Below are positions 1 to 7,946 of a stretch of 64,000 nucleotides of DNA, one piece after another. This DNA is from Halomonadaceae bacterium T82-2 (GTDB lineage: Bacteria > Pseudomonadota > Gammaproteobacteria > Pseudomonadales > Halomonadaceae). The number at the start of each line of letters is the position of its first letter. Within the stretch, counting starts at the first letter, position 1. The stretch is from the NCBI GenBank assembly GCA_001577635.1, contig LSBP01000003.1:105267-169266 (forward strand). The letters run 5' to 3'. Under the pieces are notes generated by a model, which ran no database searches, had not been told where the DNA came from, and worked only from the letters and a program-made list of their open reading frames with translations. The translations under genes and the position numbers were made by a program.

Positions 1-420
1 GACTACGACCCCGAGCTGTGGGAGCGCGTCATGCAGGTCAACTTCAACGGCCCGATCTGGATGACCCGGGCCCTGTTGCCGCTGCTCGAGGCCTCGCCGG
101 ATGCGTCGGTGATCTTCACCTCATCCGGCGTGGGGCGCACGGGTCGCGCGCTCTGGGGCGCCTATTCGGTGTCCAAGTTCGCTACCGAGGGGTTCGTGCA
201 GGTGCTGGCCGCCGAGCTCGAGGCCGAGACGGCCATCCGCGTCAACAGTCTCAACCCGGGGCGCACGCGCACCGCCATGCGCGCTGCGGCGGCGCCGGAC
301 GAGGATCCCGCGACGCTGCGCACTCCAGAGGCGATCATGCCCACCTACCTGTGGCTGATGGGGCCGGACAGTCGCGGCCACACCGGCGAGCGTTTCGACG
401 CTCAGCCCCCCGCCCGGTGA
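1..420 (+). CDS. yciK: YciK-type short-chain dehydrogenase (5' end missing)
   Basis: The window opens inside this gene; 139 residues and the stop are visible. The fragment holds the second half of a Rossmann-fold short-chain dehydrogenase: the catalytic serine in FTSSGVG, the YxxxK pair in YSVSKFATEG, and the family's NPGRTRTAMRA and IMPTYLWLMG stretches, which match Escherichia coli YciK closely as I remember it. YciK is a predicted NAD(P)-dependent oxidoreductase of unsettled substrate. In Pseudomonas yciK lies beside mupP and ubiG. Here the same neighbours are present, but yciK converges on mupP instead of following it on the same strand. Family assignment is firm; the substrate is unknown. 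Confidence 0.85.
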   Translation, partial: DYDPELWERVMQVNFNGPIWMTRALLPLLEASPDASVIFTSSGVGRTGRALWGAYSVSKFATEGFVQVLAAELEAETAIRVNSLNPGRTRTAMRAAAAPDEDPATLRTPEAIMPTYLWLMGPDSRGHTGERFDAQPPAR

Positions 421-442
421 GGCGCCAGGGCGTCGGCCGGCC

Positions 443-1114
443 TCAGTCCAGCAGCGCCGACGCCAGGGCCGCCGGGGTCTCGAACCAGTAGTCGGCCCGC
501 CAGCTCTCGCGATCCTCGGTTTCATCGAGGTAGCCGTAACCCACGGCCACTGCGGTCATCCCGGCGGCACGCGCCGCCTGCATGTCACGGGCATGGTCGC
601 CGATGTACCAGCAGGTCTCGGCACCCAGGCCCAGCTGATGTGCCGCGGTATGCAACGGTGCCGGGTCGGGTTTCTTGACCGGCAGGTCGTCCGCGCACAG
701 CAACGCGCCGGGTTTCAGACCCAGAGCGTCGATCAACGGCGCTGCATAGGCGCGGGGCTTGTTGGTGACGATGCCCCAGGCGAGTGCTGGTCGCGACCAG
801 GCGTCCAGTACGGCCTCCAGCCCGGGAAAGACGCGGCTGTCCACGGCGACGGCCTCGGCATAGCGGTCGAGCAGGAACCGGCGTGCCTCGGCATGCCCCG
901 GGTGGGCCGCCTCGAGCCCCAGCGCCAGCTGCACCAACGCACTGCCGCCGTTGGACACCTGGGCGCGAATCACGCCATAGGGCAGCTCGGGCAGCCCGTG
1001 ATAGGTGCGCAGGGCGTTGGTGGCCCGCGCCAGGTCGGGGGCCGTGTCGACCAGGGTGCCGTCGAGATCGAACAGCAGCCCTGCGGGACTGCCGGGGCGC
1101 CGTGAGCCGCTCAT
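443..1114 (-). CDS. mupP: HAD-family phosphatase, MupP/phosphoglycolate phosphatase type
   Basis: A 223-residue HAD hydrolase. All four motifs are visible: [15 protein letters not shown] near the N-terminus (nucleophile Asp and acid/base Asp), VTNKP, the lysine of VKKPDP, and [11 protein letters not shown]. The start was chosen because its ATG overlaps the ubiG stop in an ATGA junction; the frame stays open upstream but that part lies inside ubiG. Gph-like phosphatases of this type act on phosphoglycolate. The ubiG-adjacent copy in Pseudomonas is MupP, the N-acetylmuramate 6-phosphate phosphatase of peptidoglycan recycling. The conserved neighbourhood favours MupP, but sequence alone does not exclude phosphoglycolate phosphatase. 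Confidence 0.8.
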   Translation of the reverse strand: MSGSRRPGSPAGLLFDLDGTLVDTAPDLARATNALRTYHGLPELPYGVIRAQVSNGGSALVQLALGLEAAHPGHAEARRFLLDRYAEAVAVDSRVFPGLEAVLDAWSRPALAWGIVTNKPRAYAAPLIDALGLKPGALLCADDLPVKKPDPAPLHTAAHQLGLGAETCWYIGDHARDMQAARAAGMTAVAVGYGYLDETEDRESWRADYWFETPAALASALLD

Positions 1115-1842
1115 GGCGTGTCCATCGTGCAGTGCATCAGGTAGTTGACCGAGACGTCGCGCGGCGCCAGCCGATAGCGGCGCGTTATCGGATTGTAGGT
1201 CAGCCCGCTTTGCTCGCGGACCCGCAGGCCGGTGGCACGACACCAGTTCGACAGCTCCGAGGGGCGGATGAACTTGCGGTACTCGTGGGTGCCCTTGGGC
1301 AACAGGCCCAGCACGTACTCGGCCCCCAGGATGGCGAAGGCATAGGCCTTGGGGTTGCGGTTGATGGTGGAGAAGAAGACATGACCGCCCGGGCGGACCA
1401 GGGTGGCGCAGGCGCGTACCACCGCCGCCGGGTCCGGCACGTGCTCGAGCATCTCCAGGCAGGTGACGATATCGAAGGCGCCGGGGTGGGCCTGGGCCAT
1501 CTCCTCGGCGCTGGCGTGACGGTAGTCGACCTCGACGCCGCTTTCCTGCTGATGCAGGCGGGCGACCGCCAGCGGTGCCTCGCCGAGGTCGATGCCGGTC
1601 ACGGTGGCGCCGCGATGTGCCATGGCTTCGCTGAGGATGCCGCCGCCGCAGCCGACGTCGATGGCCGTCTTGCCGGCCAGGCCGGCGCGCGCGTCGATGA
1701 AGTCCAGACGCAGTGGGTTGATCTCGTGCAGTGGCTTGAACTCGCTGTCCGGATCCCACCAGCGACTGGCCAGTGCCTCGAACTTGGCGATTTCCTGATG
1801 GTCGACATTGTGACGGTGCGGGTCGGTCTGCCCCTGGGTCAT
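1111..1842 (-). CDS. ubiG: Ubiquinone biosynthesis O-methyltransferase UbiG
   Basis: A 243-residue SAM-dependent methyltransferase that carries out both O-methylations of the ubiquinone ring. The glycine-rich SAM motif [14 protein letters not shown] follows the family signature [12 protein letters not shown], and the post-I motif TGIDLGEAP and [12 protein letters not shown] are also typical. Length matches the usual 235-245 residues. The ATG at 1842 was chosen over longer options because a GGGAGAGG ribosome site precedes it and the family N-terminus begins here. It is translationally coupled to the downstream phosphatase by a 4-bp overlap, an arrangement known from Pseudomonas. Confidence 0.93.
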   Translation of the reverse strand: MTQGQTDPHRHNVDHQEIAKFEALASRWWDPDSEFKPLHEINPLRLDFIDARAGLAGKTAIDVGCGGGILSEAMAHRGATVTGIDLGEAPLAVARLHQQESGVEVDYRHASAEEMAQAHPGAFDIVTCLEMLEHVPDPAAVVRACATLVRPGGHVFFSTINRNPKAYAFAILGAEYVLGLLPKGTHEYRKFIRPSELSNWCRATGLRVREQSGLTYNPITRRYRLAPRDVSVNYLMHCTMDTP

Positions 1843-2184
1843 TGCGCCTCTCCCGGTTGGCTGGTGACGGCCTGGATGCCTGGCGGGCCGGGGCGTGAGT
1901 TGCCGGATCCCGGAGCGCCATGCAGAATGCGGTGCGCAGGCAGGCATCGTCTGCCATTGCGGGCCGCCTGCGTTGCGTGCCCGCATTCTACTCGTTATCG
2001 ACCGGCTTTGGGGATGCCGGGTGGCGAATGAGGCTGCCCATCCCCATCCGGGCGCAACGATGTTATCGTTCGTGAACGAAGCGCGACGGGGTTACGCCCG
2101 TGCGCTTCCCGCGGCTCTTGCAGGACGCAGCGAGCTGCATGCCGCTCTGGCATAATCGCTATTGATATCCATGAGGAGGGACCC
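1843..2184. other. Divergent intergenic region ubiG/galU (342 bp)
   Basis: No convincing gene is seen. It must hold the promoters for ubiG (leftward) and galU (rightward). A short inverted repeat, TTCGT-GA-ACGAA, lies at 2069-2080. A CATAAT element at 2151-2156 could be a galU -10 box, but no well-spaced -35 was found. The galU ribosome site GAGGAGGG ends just before its ATG. Confidence 0.4.
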
Positions 2185-3072
2185 ATGATCCGCAAGGCAG
2201 TTCTCCCCGTCGCCGGTCTCGGCACCCGTTGTCTCCCGGCCTCCAAGGCCATCCCCAAGGAAATGATCACCATCGTCGACAAGCCGGTGATCCAGTACGT
2301 CGTCGAGGAGGCGGTCAAGGCCGGCATCAAGGAGATCGTCCTGGTGACGCACTCCAGCAAGGGGGCGATCGAGAACCACTTCGACAAGCACTTCGAGCTG
2401 GAGTCGATGCTCGAGGCCAAGGGCAAGGACGAGCTCCTGGCCGAGGTGCGTGCCATCGTGCCGGACGACGTGAGCATCATCGCCGTTCGTCAGCCCGAGG
2501 CGCTGGGGCTGGGCCATGCCGTGCTGTGTGCCCGTCCGGTAATCGGCGACGAGCCGTTTGCGGTCCTGTTGCCCGACGTGCTGGTGGACGACGAGGGCAT
2601 GGCGCGCAACGACCTGGCCGGCATGATCGACGCCTACGAGAGCAGCGGTGCCGCCCAGATCATGGTCGAGAACGTGCCCCGCGACATGACCCACAAGTAC
2701 GGCATCGTGGCGCTCGATGGCGACGCCCCGGCCCCGGGCGCCAGCGGGCCGATCACCGGCATGGTGGAAAAGCCCAGTGTCGAGGAGGCGCCCTCCACGC
2801 TGGCGGTCATCGGCCGCTACCTGCTGCCCGGCGATATCTTTGCGCTGCTGGCCGAAACGCCGCCCGGCGCCGGCAACGAGATCCAGCTGACCGACGCCAT
2901 CGACCGCCTGCGCGAGTCTCAGCCCGTGGCCGCCTACCGTATGCAGGGCGCCACCTACGACTGCGGACACCAGCTCGGGTATCTCGAGGCGACGCTGGTG
3001 TTCGCCAAGCGCCACCCCAAGTTCGGAGAGGGGTTCCGGGCGCTGCTCACGCGCTACGCCGGCGAGGAGTAA
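2185..3072 (+). CDS. galU: UTP-glucose-1-phosphate uridylyltransferase GalU
   Basis: A 295-residue nucleotidyltransferase that makes UDP-glucose from UTP and glucose 1-phosphate, feeding cell-surface and periplasmic glucans. The N-terminal signature reads PVAGLGTRCLPASKAIPKEM, with the Arg and Lys expected to bind the UTP phosphates. VEKP (about residue 193) and GAGNEIQLTDAI are typical of bacterial GalU. A strong GAGGAGGG site precedes the ATG. The next gene, a UDP-glucose dehydrogenase relative, starts 3 bp after the stop, so the two are almost certainly co-transcribed. Confidence 0.96.
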   Translation: MIRKAVLPVAGLGTRCLPASKAIPKEMITIVDKPVIQYVVEEAVKAGIKEIVLVTHSSKGAIENHFDKHFELESMLEAKGKDELLAEVRAIVPDDVSIIAVRQPEALGLGHAVLCARPVIGDEPFAVLLPDVLVDDEGMARNDLAGMIDAYESSGAAQIMVENVPRDMTHKYGIVALDGDAPAPGASGPITGMVEKPSVEEAPSTLAVIGRYLLPGDIFALLAETPPGAGNEIQLTDAIDRLRESQPVAAYRMQGATYDCGHQLGYLEATLVFAKRHPKFGEGFRALLTRYAGEE

Positions 3073-3075
3073 GCC

Positions 3076-4362
3076 ATGCGAATCCTTCTGCACGGAAGCG
3101 AACTCGCCGCGGCCACCGCCGCCGCGGCACTCTCCTCGGTGGGTCATCAGGTCACCTGGTTGCCGCATCCGGATGCTCCCTGGCAGCAGCTGGCCGAAGC
3201 CGACTGGCTGGCCCGCGAGCCCCAGGTGGGCGAGCAGCTGGAGATCAGCCGCCGATCGGGAGCGCTGCGCGTGGTCGAGATGCTGCCGGCCGAGGAAGAG
3301 GTGGATATCGTCTGGCTGGCCCTGGCCCCGGATCAGCGCGAGGCGGCCGAACGCTTCGTCGATACCGTGGCCGGCCAGCAGCCTGCGCCGCTGGTGGTGA
3401 TCAACAACTCCACCTTCCCGGTCGGCCAGACCGAGTCGCTCGAGGGGCTGTTGCGTCATGCCTCGCAGGTGGCGGTGGTGCTGCCCGACATGCTCGAGGA
3501 AGGGCGGGCCTGGCAGGTCTTCACGCGTCCCACGCGCTGGTTGCTCGGCTGTGAGGACGACTGGGCGGGCGACCAGGTCCGCGAGCTGCTGCGGGCCTTC
3601 AATCGCCGTGCCGAGGTGTTCCAGCGCATGCCGCGCCGCGCCGCCGAACTGACCAAGTTGGCGATCAACGGCATGCTGGCGACGCGCATCAGTTACATGA
3701 ACGAGGTTGCCGGTCTGGCCGATTCGCTGGGCGTGGACGTGGAACATGTTCGTCAGGGCATGGGGGCGGACACGCGTATCGGCTACGAGTATCTTTATCC
3801 GGGCTGCGGCTTCGGCGGGCCCAACTTCTCGCGCGACCTGATGCGTCTGGCGGATGTCCAGCACGAGACGGGACGTGAATCCCAGCTGCTCGAGCAGGTG
3901 CTCGATATCAACGAGCACAAGAAGGAGACGCTGTTCCGCAAGCTGTGGACCCACTTTCACGGCCAGTTGCAGGGTCGCACCGTGGCGATCTGGGGGGCGG
4001 CGTTCAAGCCGGGCACCACCCGTATCGATCACGCACCGGTACTGACCCTGCTGCGGGCATTGTGGGCCCAGGGCGTGCACGTGCGTCTGCATGACCCGGC
4101 GGCTCTGCCGGCATTGCGTCAGGTGGTCGGCGATCATCCGCTGCTGACCCTGCTCGATCAGGACCCCTACGAGGCCTGTGAGGGCGCCGACGCGCTGATG
4201 CTGGTCACGGAGTGGAAGTGCTACTGGAATCCGGACTGGCGGCGGCTCGGCGAGACGCTATCGGCAAAGCTGGTGCTCGATGGGCGCAACATCTATGACC
4301 CGGTCTATGTGGCCGCACGCGGCCTCGTCTATCGGGGAATCGGCCGACGTGCCGATCCGTGA
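3076..4362 (+). CDS. UDP-glucose/GDP-mannose dehydrogenase-family protein lacking the catalytic cysteine
   Basis: 428 residues with the overall layout of UDP-glucose 6-dehydrogenase: N-terminal NAD domain, central dimerisation helix and C-terminal UDP-binding domain. The central signature ELTKLAINGMLATRISYMNE keeps the catalytic Lys (194) and Asn (198). The active-site loop, normally GFGGSCFPKD, reads GFGGPNFSRD here: the nucleophilic Cys is Asn (250), while the following Asp is kept. The N-terminal GxGxxG is degraded (HGSELAA keeps only the first Gly). A nearby Cys (244) lies six residues upstream of the normal position. Full four-electron oxidation of UDP-glucose to UDP-glucuronate is therefore doubtful. 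Linkage to galU implies a UDP-glucose-related role, perhaps regulatory or two-electron chemistry. Confidence 0.75.
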   Translation: MRILLHGSELAAATAAAALSSVGHQVTWLPHPDAPWQQLAEADWLAREPQVGEQLEISRRSGALRVVEMLPAEEEVDIVWLALAPDQREAAERFVDTVAGQQPAPLVVINNSTFPVGQTESLEGLLRHASQVAVVLPDMLEEGRAWQVFTRPTRWLLGCEDDWAGDQVRELLRAFNRRAEVFQRMPRRAAELTKLAINGMLATRISYMNEVAGLADSLGVDVEHVRQGMGADTRIGYEYLYPGCGFGGPNFSRDLMRLADVQHETGRESQLLEQVLDINEHKKETLFRKLWTHFHGQLQGRTVAIWGAAFKPGTTRIDHAPVLTLLRALWAQGVHVRLHDPAALPALRQVVGDHPLLTLLDQDPYEACEGADALMLVTEWKCYWNPDWRRLGETLSAKLVLDGRNIYDPVYVAARGLVYRGIGRRADP

Positions 4363-4392
4363 AGCGAGCCGGCCACCGAACGCCCCAACGAA

Positions 4393-4417
4393 CAGCGCCC
4401 CGCATTGCGGGGCGCTG
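4393..4417. terminator. Hairpin terminator between the galU operon and sodB
   Basis: Perfect 11-bp stem CAGCGCCCCGC / GCGGGGCGCTG with an ATT loop, lying 30 bp after the dehydrogenase stop. It is followed on the plus strand by CTGGTTT. Likely ends the galU operon. Confidence 0.75.
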
Positions 4418-4428
4418 CTGGTTTCGGG

Positions 4429-4449
4429 GCCCGGCCGCGATGGCCGGGC
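4429..4449. terminator. Second hairpin, downstream of sodB
   Basis: Perfect 8-bp stem GCCCGGCC / GGCCGGGC with loop GCGAT, 18 bp past the sodB stop in the direction of sodB transcription. It lacks a clear U-tract, so it may act together with the neighbouring hairpin as a two-way terminator. Confidence 0.5.
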
Positions 4450-4467
4450 GGGGCCGATGCGTCGTGA

Positions 4468-5046
4468 TCAGCCGAAGTTCTGGGCGACGAAGTCCCAGTT
4501 GAGGATGTTCCACACGGCGTCGAGGTACTTCGGACGCGCGTTGCGGTAGTCGATGTAGTAGGCGTGCTCCCAGACATCGATGGTCAGCAGCGGCGTCTGG
4601 CCGTGGGCGATCGGGGTGTCGGCGTCGTCGGTGTTGACGATGTCGACACCGCCGTCGGCGGTCTTGATCAGCCAAGTCCAGCCGGAACCGAAGTTGCCGG
4701 CCGCCTTGGTGTTGAACGCTTCCTTGAACTTGTCGAAGGAGCCGAACTTGGCGTTGATGGCCTCGGCCAGGGCGCCGCTCGGCTCACCGCCGCCGTTTGG
4801 AGACAGGCAGTGCCAGTAGAAGGTGTGGTTCCACACCTGGGCCGCCTGGTTGAACAGACCGCCGGAGGCAGACTTGACGATCTCCTCGAGCGACTTGTTC
4901 TCGTCATCGGTGCCCTTGGTCATGTCGTTCAGCTTGGTGACATAGGCCTGATGGTGCTTGCCGTAGTGGTACTCGAGGGTTTCCGCGGAGATGTGCGGTT
5001 CCAGCGCGTTCTTCTCGTAAGGCAGAGCGGGAAGTTCGAATGCCAT
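4468..5046 (-). CDS. sodB: Superoxide dismutase (Fe type)
   Basis: 192 residues, the usual length for bacterial Fe-superoxide dismutase, which converts superoxide to oxygen and hydrogen peroxide in the cytoplasm. The four metal ligands lie in [10 protein letters not shown] (first His), [10 protein letters not shown] (second His), and [10 protein letters not shown] (Asp and His). The N-terminus [19 protein letters not shown] is classic SodB. The ATG at 5046 was preferred to a TTG two codons upstream because AAGGAG lies at the right distance. The protein is monocistronic, between a terminator and an AT-rich promoter region. The choice of Fe over Mn rests on overall similarity. Confidence 0.93.
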   Translation of the reverse strand: MAFELPALPYEKNALEPHISAETLEYHYGKHHQAYVTKLNDMTKGTDDENKSLEEIVKSASGGLFNQAAQVWNHTFYWHCLSPNGGGEPSGALAEAINAKFGSFDKFKEAFNTKAAGNFGSGWTWLIKTADGGVDIVNTDDADTPIAHGQTPLLTIDVWEHAYYIDYRNARPKYLDAVWNILNWDFVAQNFG

Positions 5047-5241
5047 GGTCAACTCCTTTCTTGAATCACCGTGGAATACAGACCTTGATAAAAAACCTTA
5101 CAATACCAAGCATCTGCGTTAAGTGTTGTCGCATCATATTAGCAGCCTGGGGTATGCTCGCCAATTCCGATGACGCCACTCGGGATTGACGGACACCGGC
5201 GCCGGCCATGGTGGCGCGCCCCCAACCGACGAGGAGACCGC

Positions 5242-6033
5242 ATGGCGGATCATGATCAAGAACCCCGTCTGACCGCCCCCATCGTGCCGGGTCCGGAAGA
5301 TGAGCTCAGCCCCCGTCATCGCGCCGCCGTCGGCCGCCGGGCCCGGACCTGGCCGTTGTGGCTGCTGTGCCTGCTGCTGCTGGTCGGGCTGGCGGCCCTG
5401 GCCGGCCGCTACTGGCTGGATCGTCAGGCCTGGCAGGCGAGTCAGCGTGAACTGGGCGGCCAGGTGTCCAATCTGCATGCGCGCCTCGACAGCCTCGATG
5501 ACAGTCAGGGCGTGTCCACTGCCACCTTCGAGAAACGCATGGCATCGATCGACGACGGGCGCGCCAAGCTGCGTGACCGGCTGGATGAAATGACGTCGAC
5601 CCTGAAGAGTCTAGATGAACGCACGCCGGACCGCGCTTCTCTGGACGCCGTGAACCGGCGTCTCGACGACGCCGACCAGCAGCGCGCGACGCTGGCCGAT
5701 ACCCTGAATGCCGTGCAGCGCTCGATGACCGCGCTGGAACAGCAGAGCGGCACCGCGCGCCAGGCCCTGGCCACACGGCTGTCCAGCCTGGAGACGGCAC
5801 GCCAGACCGTGGCCGAGCGCCTGGACACCCTGAAGCGCTCCCAGGACAGCGCCGCGGGCCGGCTCGATACCCTGGCCGGGCGCCTGGATTCGCTGGCCCA
5901 GTCGGCACAGGCCCGGCAATCCCGGCTCGACAAGCTGGCCTCGCAGATGGATGACCTGCGTGCTTCCTTGACCGAGCTGCGCCAGAATCAGGTGGCCCTG
6001 AGTGCCTCGCTCGAGGCATTGCGTGGTGGTTGA
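5242..6033 (+). CDS. Membrane-anchored coiled-coil protein upstream of tamAB
   Basis: 263 residues; I do not recognise a named family. A short basic/acidic N-terminus is followed by one transmembrane helix at about 30-52 (a run of Leu/Ala after RTWPLWLL), then about 200 residues of heptad-patterned, Ala/Leu/Asp/Arg/Gln-rich sequence predicted to form long coiled coil, with recurring RLDSL/LDTL units. It would be a type II inner-membrane protein with a periplasmic rod. The start follows a GAGGAG site; an upstream in-frame ATG has no such site. It lies 56 bp before tamA on the same strand, so a role with the translocation and assembly module is possible but unproven. Confidence 0.7.
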   Translation: MADHDQEPRLTAPIVPGPEDELSPRHRAAVGRRARTWPLWLLCLLLLVGLAALAGRYWLDRQAWQASQRELGGQVSNLHARLDSLDDSQGVSTATFEKRMASIDDGRAKLRDRLDEMTSTLKSLDERTPDRASLDAVNRRLDDADQQRATLADTLNAVQRSMTALEQQSGTARQALATRLSSLETARQTVAERLDTLKRSQDSAAGRLDTLAGRLDSLAQSAQARQSRLDKLASQMDDLRASLTELRQNQVALSASLEALRGG

Positions 6034-6089
6034 TGCGTCGTTCGTCCCGGGGCAGGATGACCGGTCGCCGGCAAGGGAGGCCTGATCTC

Positions 6090-7946
6090 ATGCGCTATCC
6101 GCGACTGGCCCTGTACGGGGCGGCCGTGGCGCTCGTCTGGAGCACCTCGGTCCTGGCGCTGGATGCCCGGGTGACGGGCATCGACGGGGAGCCGGCCGAC
6201 AACATTCGTCACTACCTGGCGTCCATGACCGCGGGCGACTACAGCCGGGATCGCCTGAGCCACGATATCAAGCAGCGTGCTGCCAAGGCGCTCAAGGCCT
6301 ATGGCTACTATTCACCGTCCTTTCAGGTGATCCTGGAGGGCAAGCCCGACGTGGAACGCGCCCGCATCGAGGTTTCCCCCGGCAAGCCGGTGATCATCCA
6401 GCATCTCGAGGTGTCGATCACCGGCGACGCCCGCAACGACAAGGCCTTCACCCAGGCGCTCGAGGCGTTTCCGCTGCATGAAGGGGACCCGTTGCGCCAT
6501 GCGCCCTACGAGGGACTGCGCAGCCGCCTGTCGACCCTGGCGCTGCAGCGGGGCTATTTCGATGCCACCTTCACCCGCCATCGCATCGAGGTGCGGCCCT
6601 GGCAGCACAGTGCTCGCATCTACCTGACCTTCGACAGCGGGTCCCGCTACCGTTTCGGCGACATCCGCTTCAGCGGCAGCCAGATCGGCCAGGAGCGGCT
6701 GATCAACCTGCTGCCCTTCGCCACCGGCGAGCCGTACCTGGCGGACAGCCTGGCCGAATACAACCAGCGCCTGGGGCAGACGGGGTGGTTTCGCAGCATC
6801 GGTGTGCGCCCGCAGATCGAGCGCGCCCAGCCCGTGGCGCTGGCCCATCGCGGCTGGTGGGAGGCCGTGGATCACCGGTCGGTTGATGGCGAGGCCGAGG
6901 CGTCCGGCAGCGAACCGCTGCTGTCGGCCGGTGCCATCGTCGCGGCGCGTGGCGTGGGCACCGAGGGACCGCCGCGGGTGCCGGTCGATGTCAACGTGAT
7001 TCCGGCCGATCGCCATCAGTTCGAGATCGGGATCGGCTATGCGACCGATGTCGGGCCGCGCACACAGTTCTCCTGGAAGCAGCCGTGGATCAACGCGGAC
7101 GGCGACAGTCTCGATCACGCGCTTTACCTGTCGGCTCCCGAGCAGACCTTCAGCGGCACCTACACCATGCCGCTGGAGGATCCGCGGCGTGACAGCTACG
7201 AGCTGCAGTACGGCCTGAAGAACATGGACAACCAGGACACCCGGAGCCTGGAGGCGTCCGTGGAGCTGGCGCGGCGCTGGACCTTCGACAACGACTGGAC
7301 CCAGCGGGTCTTCGTGCACGCCACCTACGAGGACTTCCGCCAGGCCAACCAGAAGAATCAGGTGCTGCTCTACTATCCCGGGGTGAGCTGGAGTCGTACA
7401 CGGACCCGCAACCCGCGTTTTCCCACCTGGGGCGATCGGCAACGGTTGTCGCTGGCGGCATCCAACACCGCCTGGGGGTCGGATGCCAGCTTCCTGCGTG
7501 CGACCCTCGACTCCCAGTGGATCCGCTCGCTGGGCAGTGACTATCGCTTCATCGGACGCACCAGCCTGGGTGCCATGAGCACCCCGGACTTCGACAAGAT
7601 TCCGCCGTCGCTGCGCTTCTTCACCGGCGGTGATCGCAGCGTGCGGGGCTATGCCTACGAGAGCCTGGCGCCGACCAACGCCGACGGCGACCTGGTGGGG
7701 GGGCAGCAGCTGTTCGTGGCCAGCGTCGAGGCGCAGCGCCGCCTGACCGGCAACTGGTGGGGCGCCGCCTTCGTCGATACCGGCAATGCCTTCGACACCT
7801 GGTGGCCGCAGGATCTCGCCACCGGGGCGGGGCTGGGAATCCGCTGGGTGTCCCCGGTCGGGCCGATCCGCCTGGATATCGCTCACCCCTTCGATGACAA
7901 GGAGTCTTCGTGGCGTCTGCACTTCGCCATCGGGCCCGAGTTCTGA
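6090..7946 (+). CDS. tamA: Translocation and assembly module outer-membrane protein TamA
   Basis: 618 residues, Omp85/BamA family. A signal peptide (hydrophobic segment about 6-24, cleavage near SVLA-LD) precedes POTRA-like repeats to about residue 260 and a C-terminal 16-strand barrel. The barrel loop-6 signature is visible as GGDRSVRGYAYES, and the protein ends in a phenylalanine (IGPEF) as expected for an outer-membrane protein. The start was placed at an ATG preceded by GGGAGG; longer in-frame starts overlap the previous gene and would spoil the signal peptide. TamA works with TamB in moving lipids or proteins across the periplasm. Its 3' end overlaps tamB by 37 bp. Confidence 0.92.
   Translation: MRYPRLALYGAAVALVWSTSVLALDARVTGIDGEPADNIRHYLASMTAGDYSRDRLSHDIKQRAAKALKAYGYYSPSFQVILEGKPDVERARIEVSPGKPVIIQHLEVSITGDARNDKAFTQALEAFPLHEGDPLRHAPYEGLRSRLSTLALQRGYFDATFTRHRIEVRPWQHSARIYLTFDSGSRYRFGDIRFSGSQIGQERLINLLPFATGEPYLADSLAEYNQRLGQTGWFRSIGVRPQIERAQPVALAHRGWWEAVDHRSVDGEAEASGSEPLLSAGAIVAARGVGTEGPPRVPVDVNVIPADRHQFEIGIGYATDVGPRTQFSWKQPWINADGDSLDHALYLSAPEQTFSGTYTMPLEDPRRDSYELQYGLKNMDNQDTRSLEASVELARRWTFDNDWTQRVFVHATYEDFRQANQKNQVLLYYPGVSWSRTRTRNPRFPTWGDRQRLSLAASNTAWGSDASFLRATLDSQWIRSLGSDYRFIGRTSLGAMSTPDFDKIPPSLRFFTGGDRSVRGYAYESLAPTNADGDLVGGQQLFVASVEAQRRLTGNWWGAAFVDTGNAFDTWWPQDLATGAGLGIRWVSPVGPIRLDIAHPFDDKESSWRLHFAIGPEF

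Noticed and set aside
2092-4137. 681-codon open frame opposite galU and the dehydrogenase gene
   Set aside because: Shadow of two conserved genes; sequence is His/Gln/Arg-rich with no recognisable fold.
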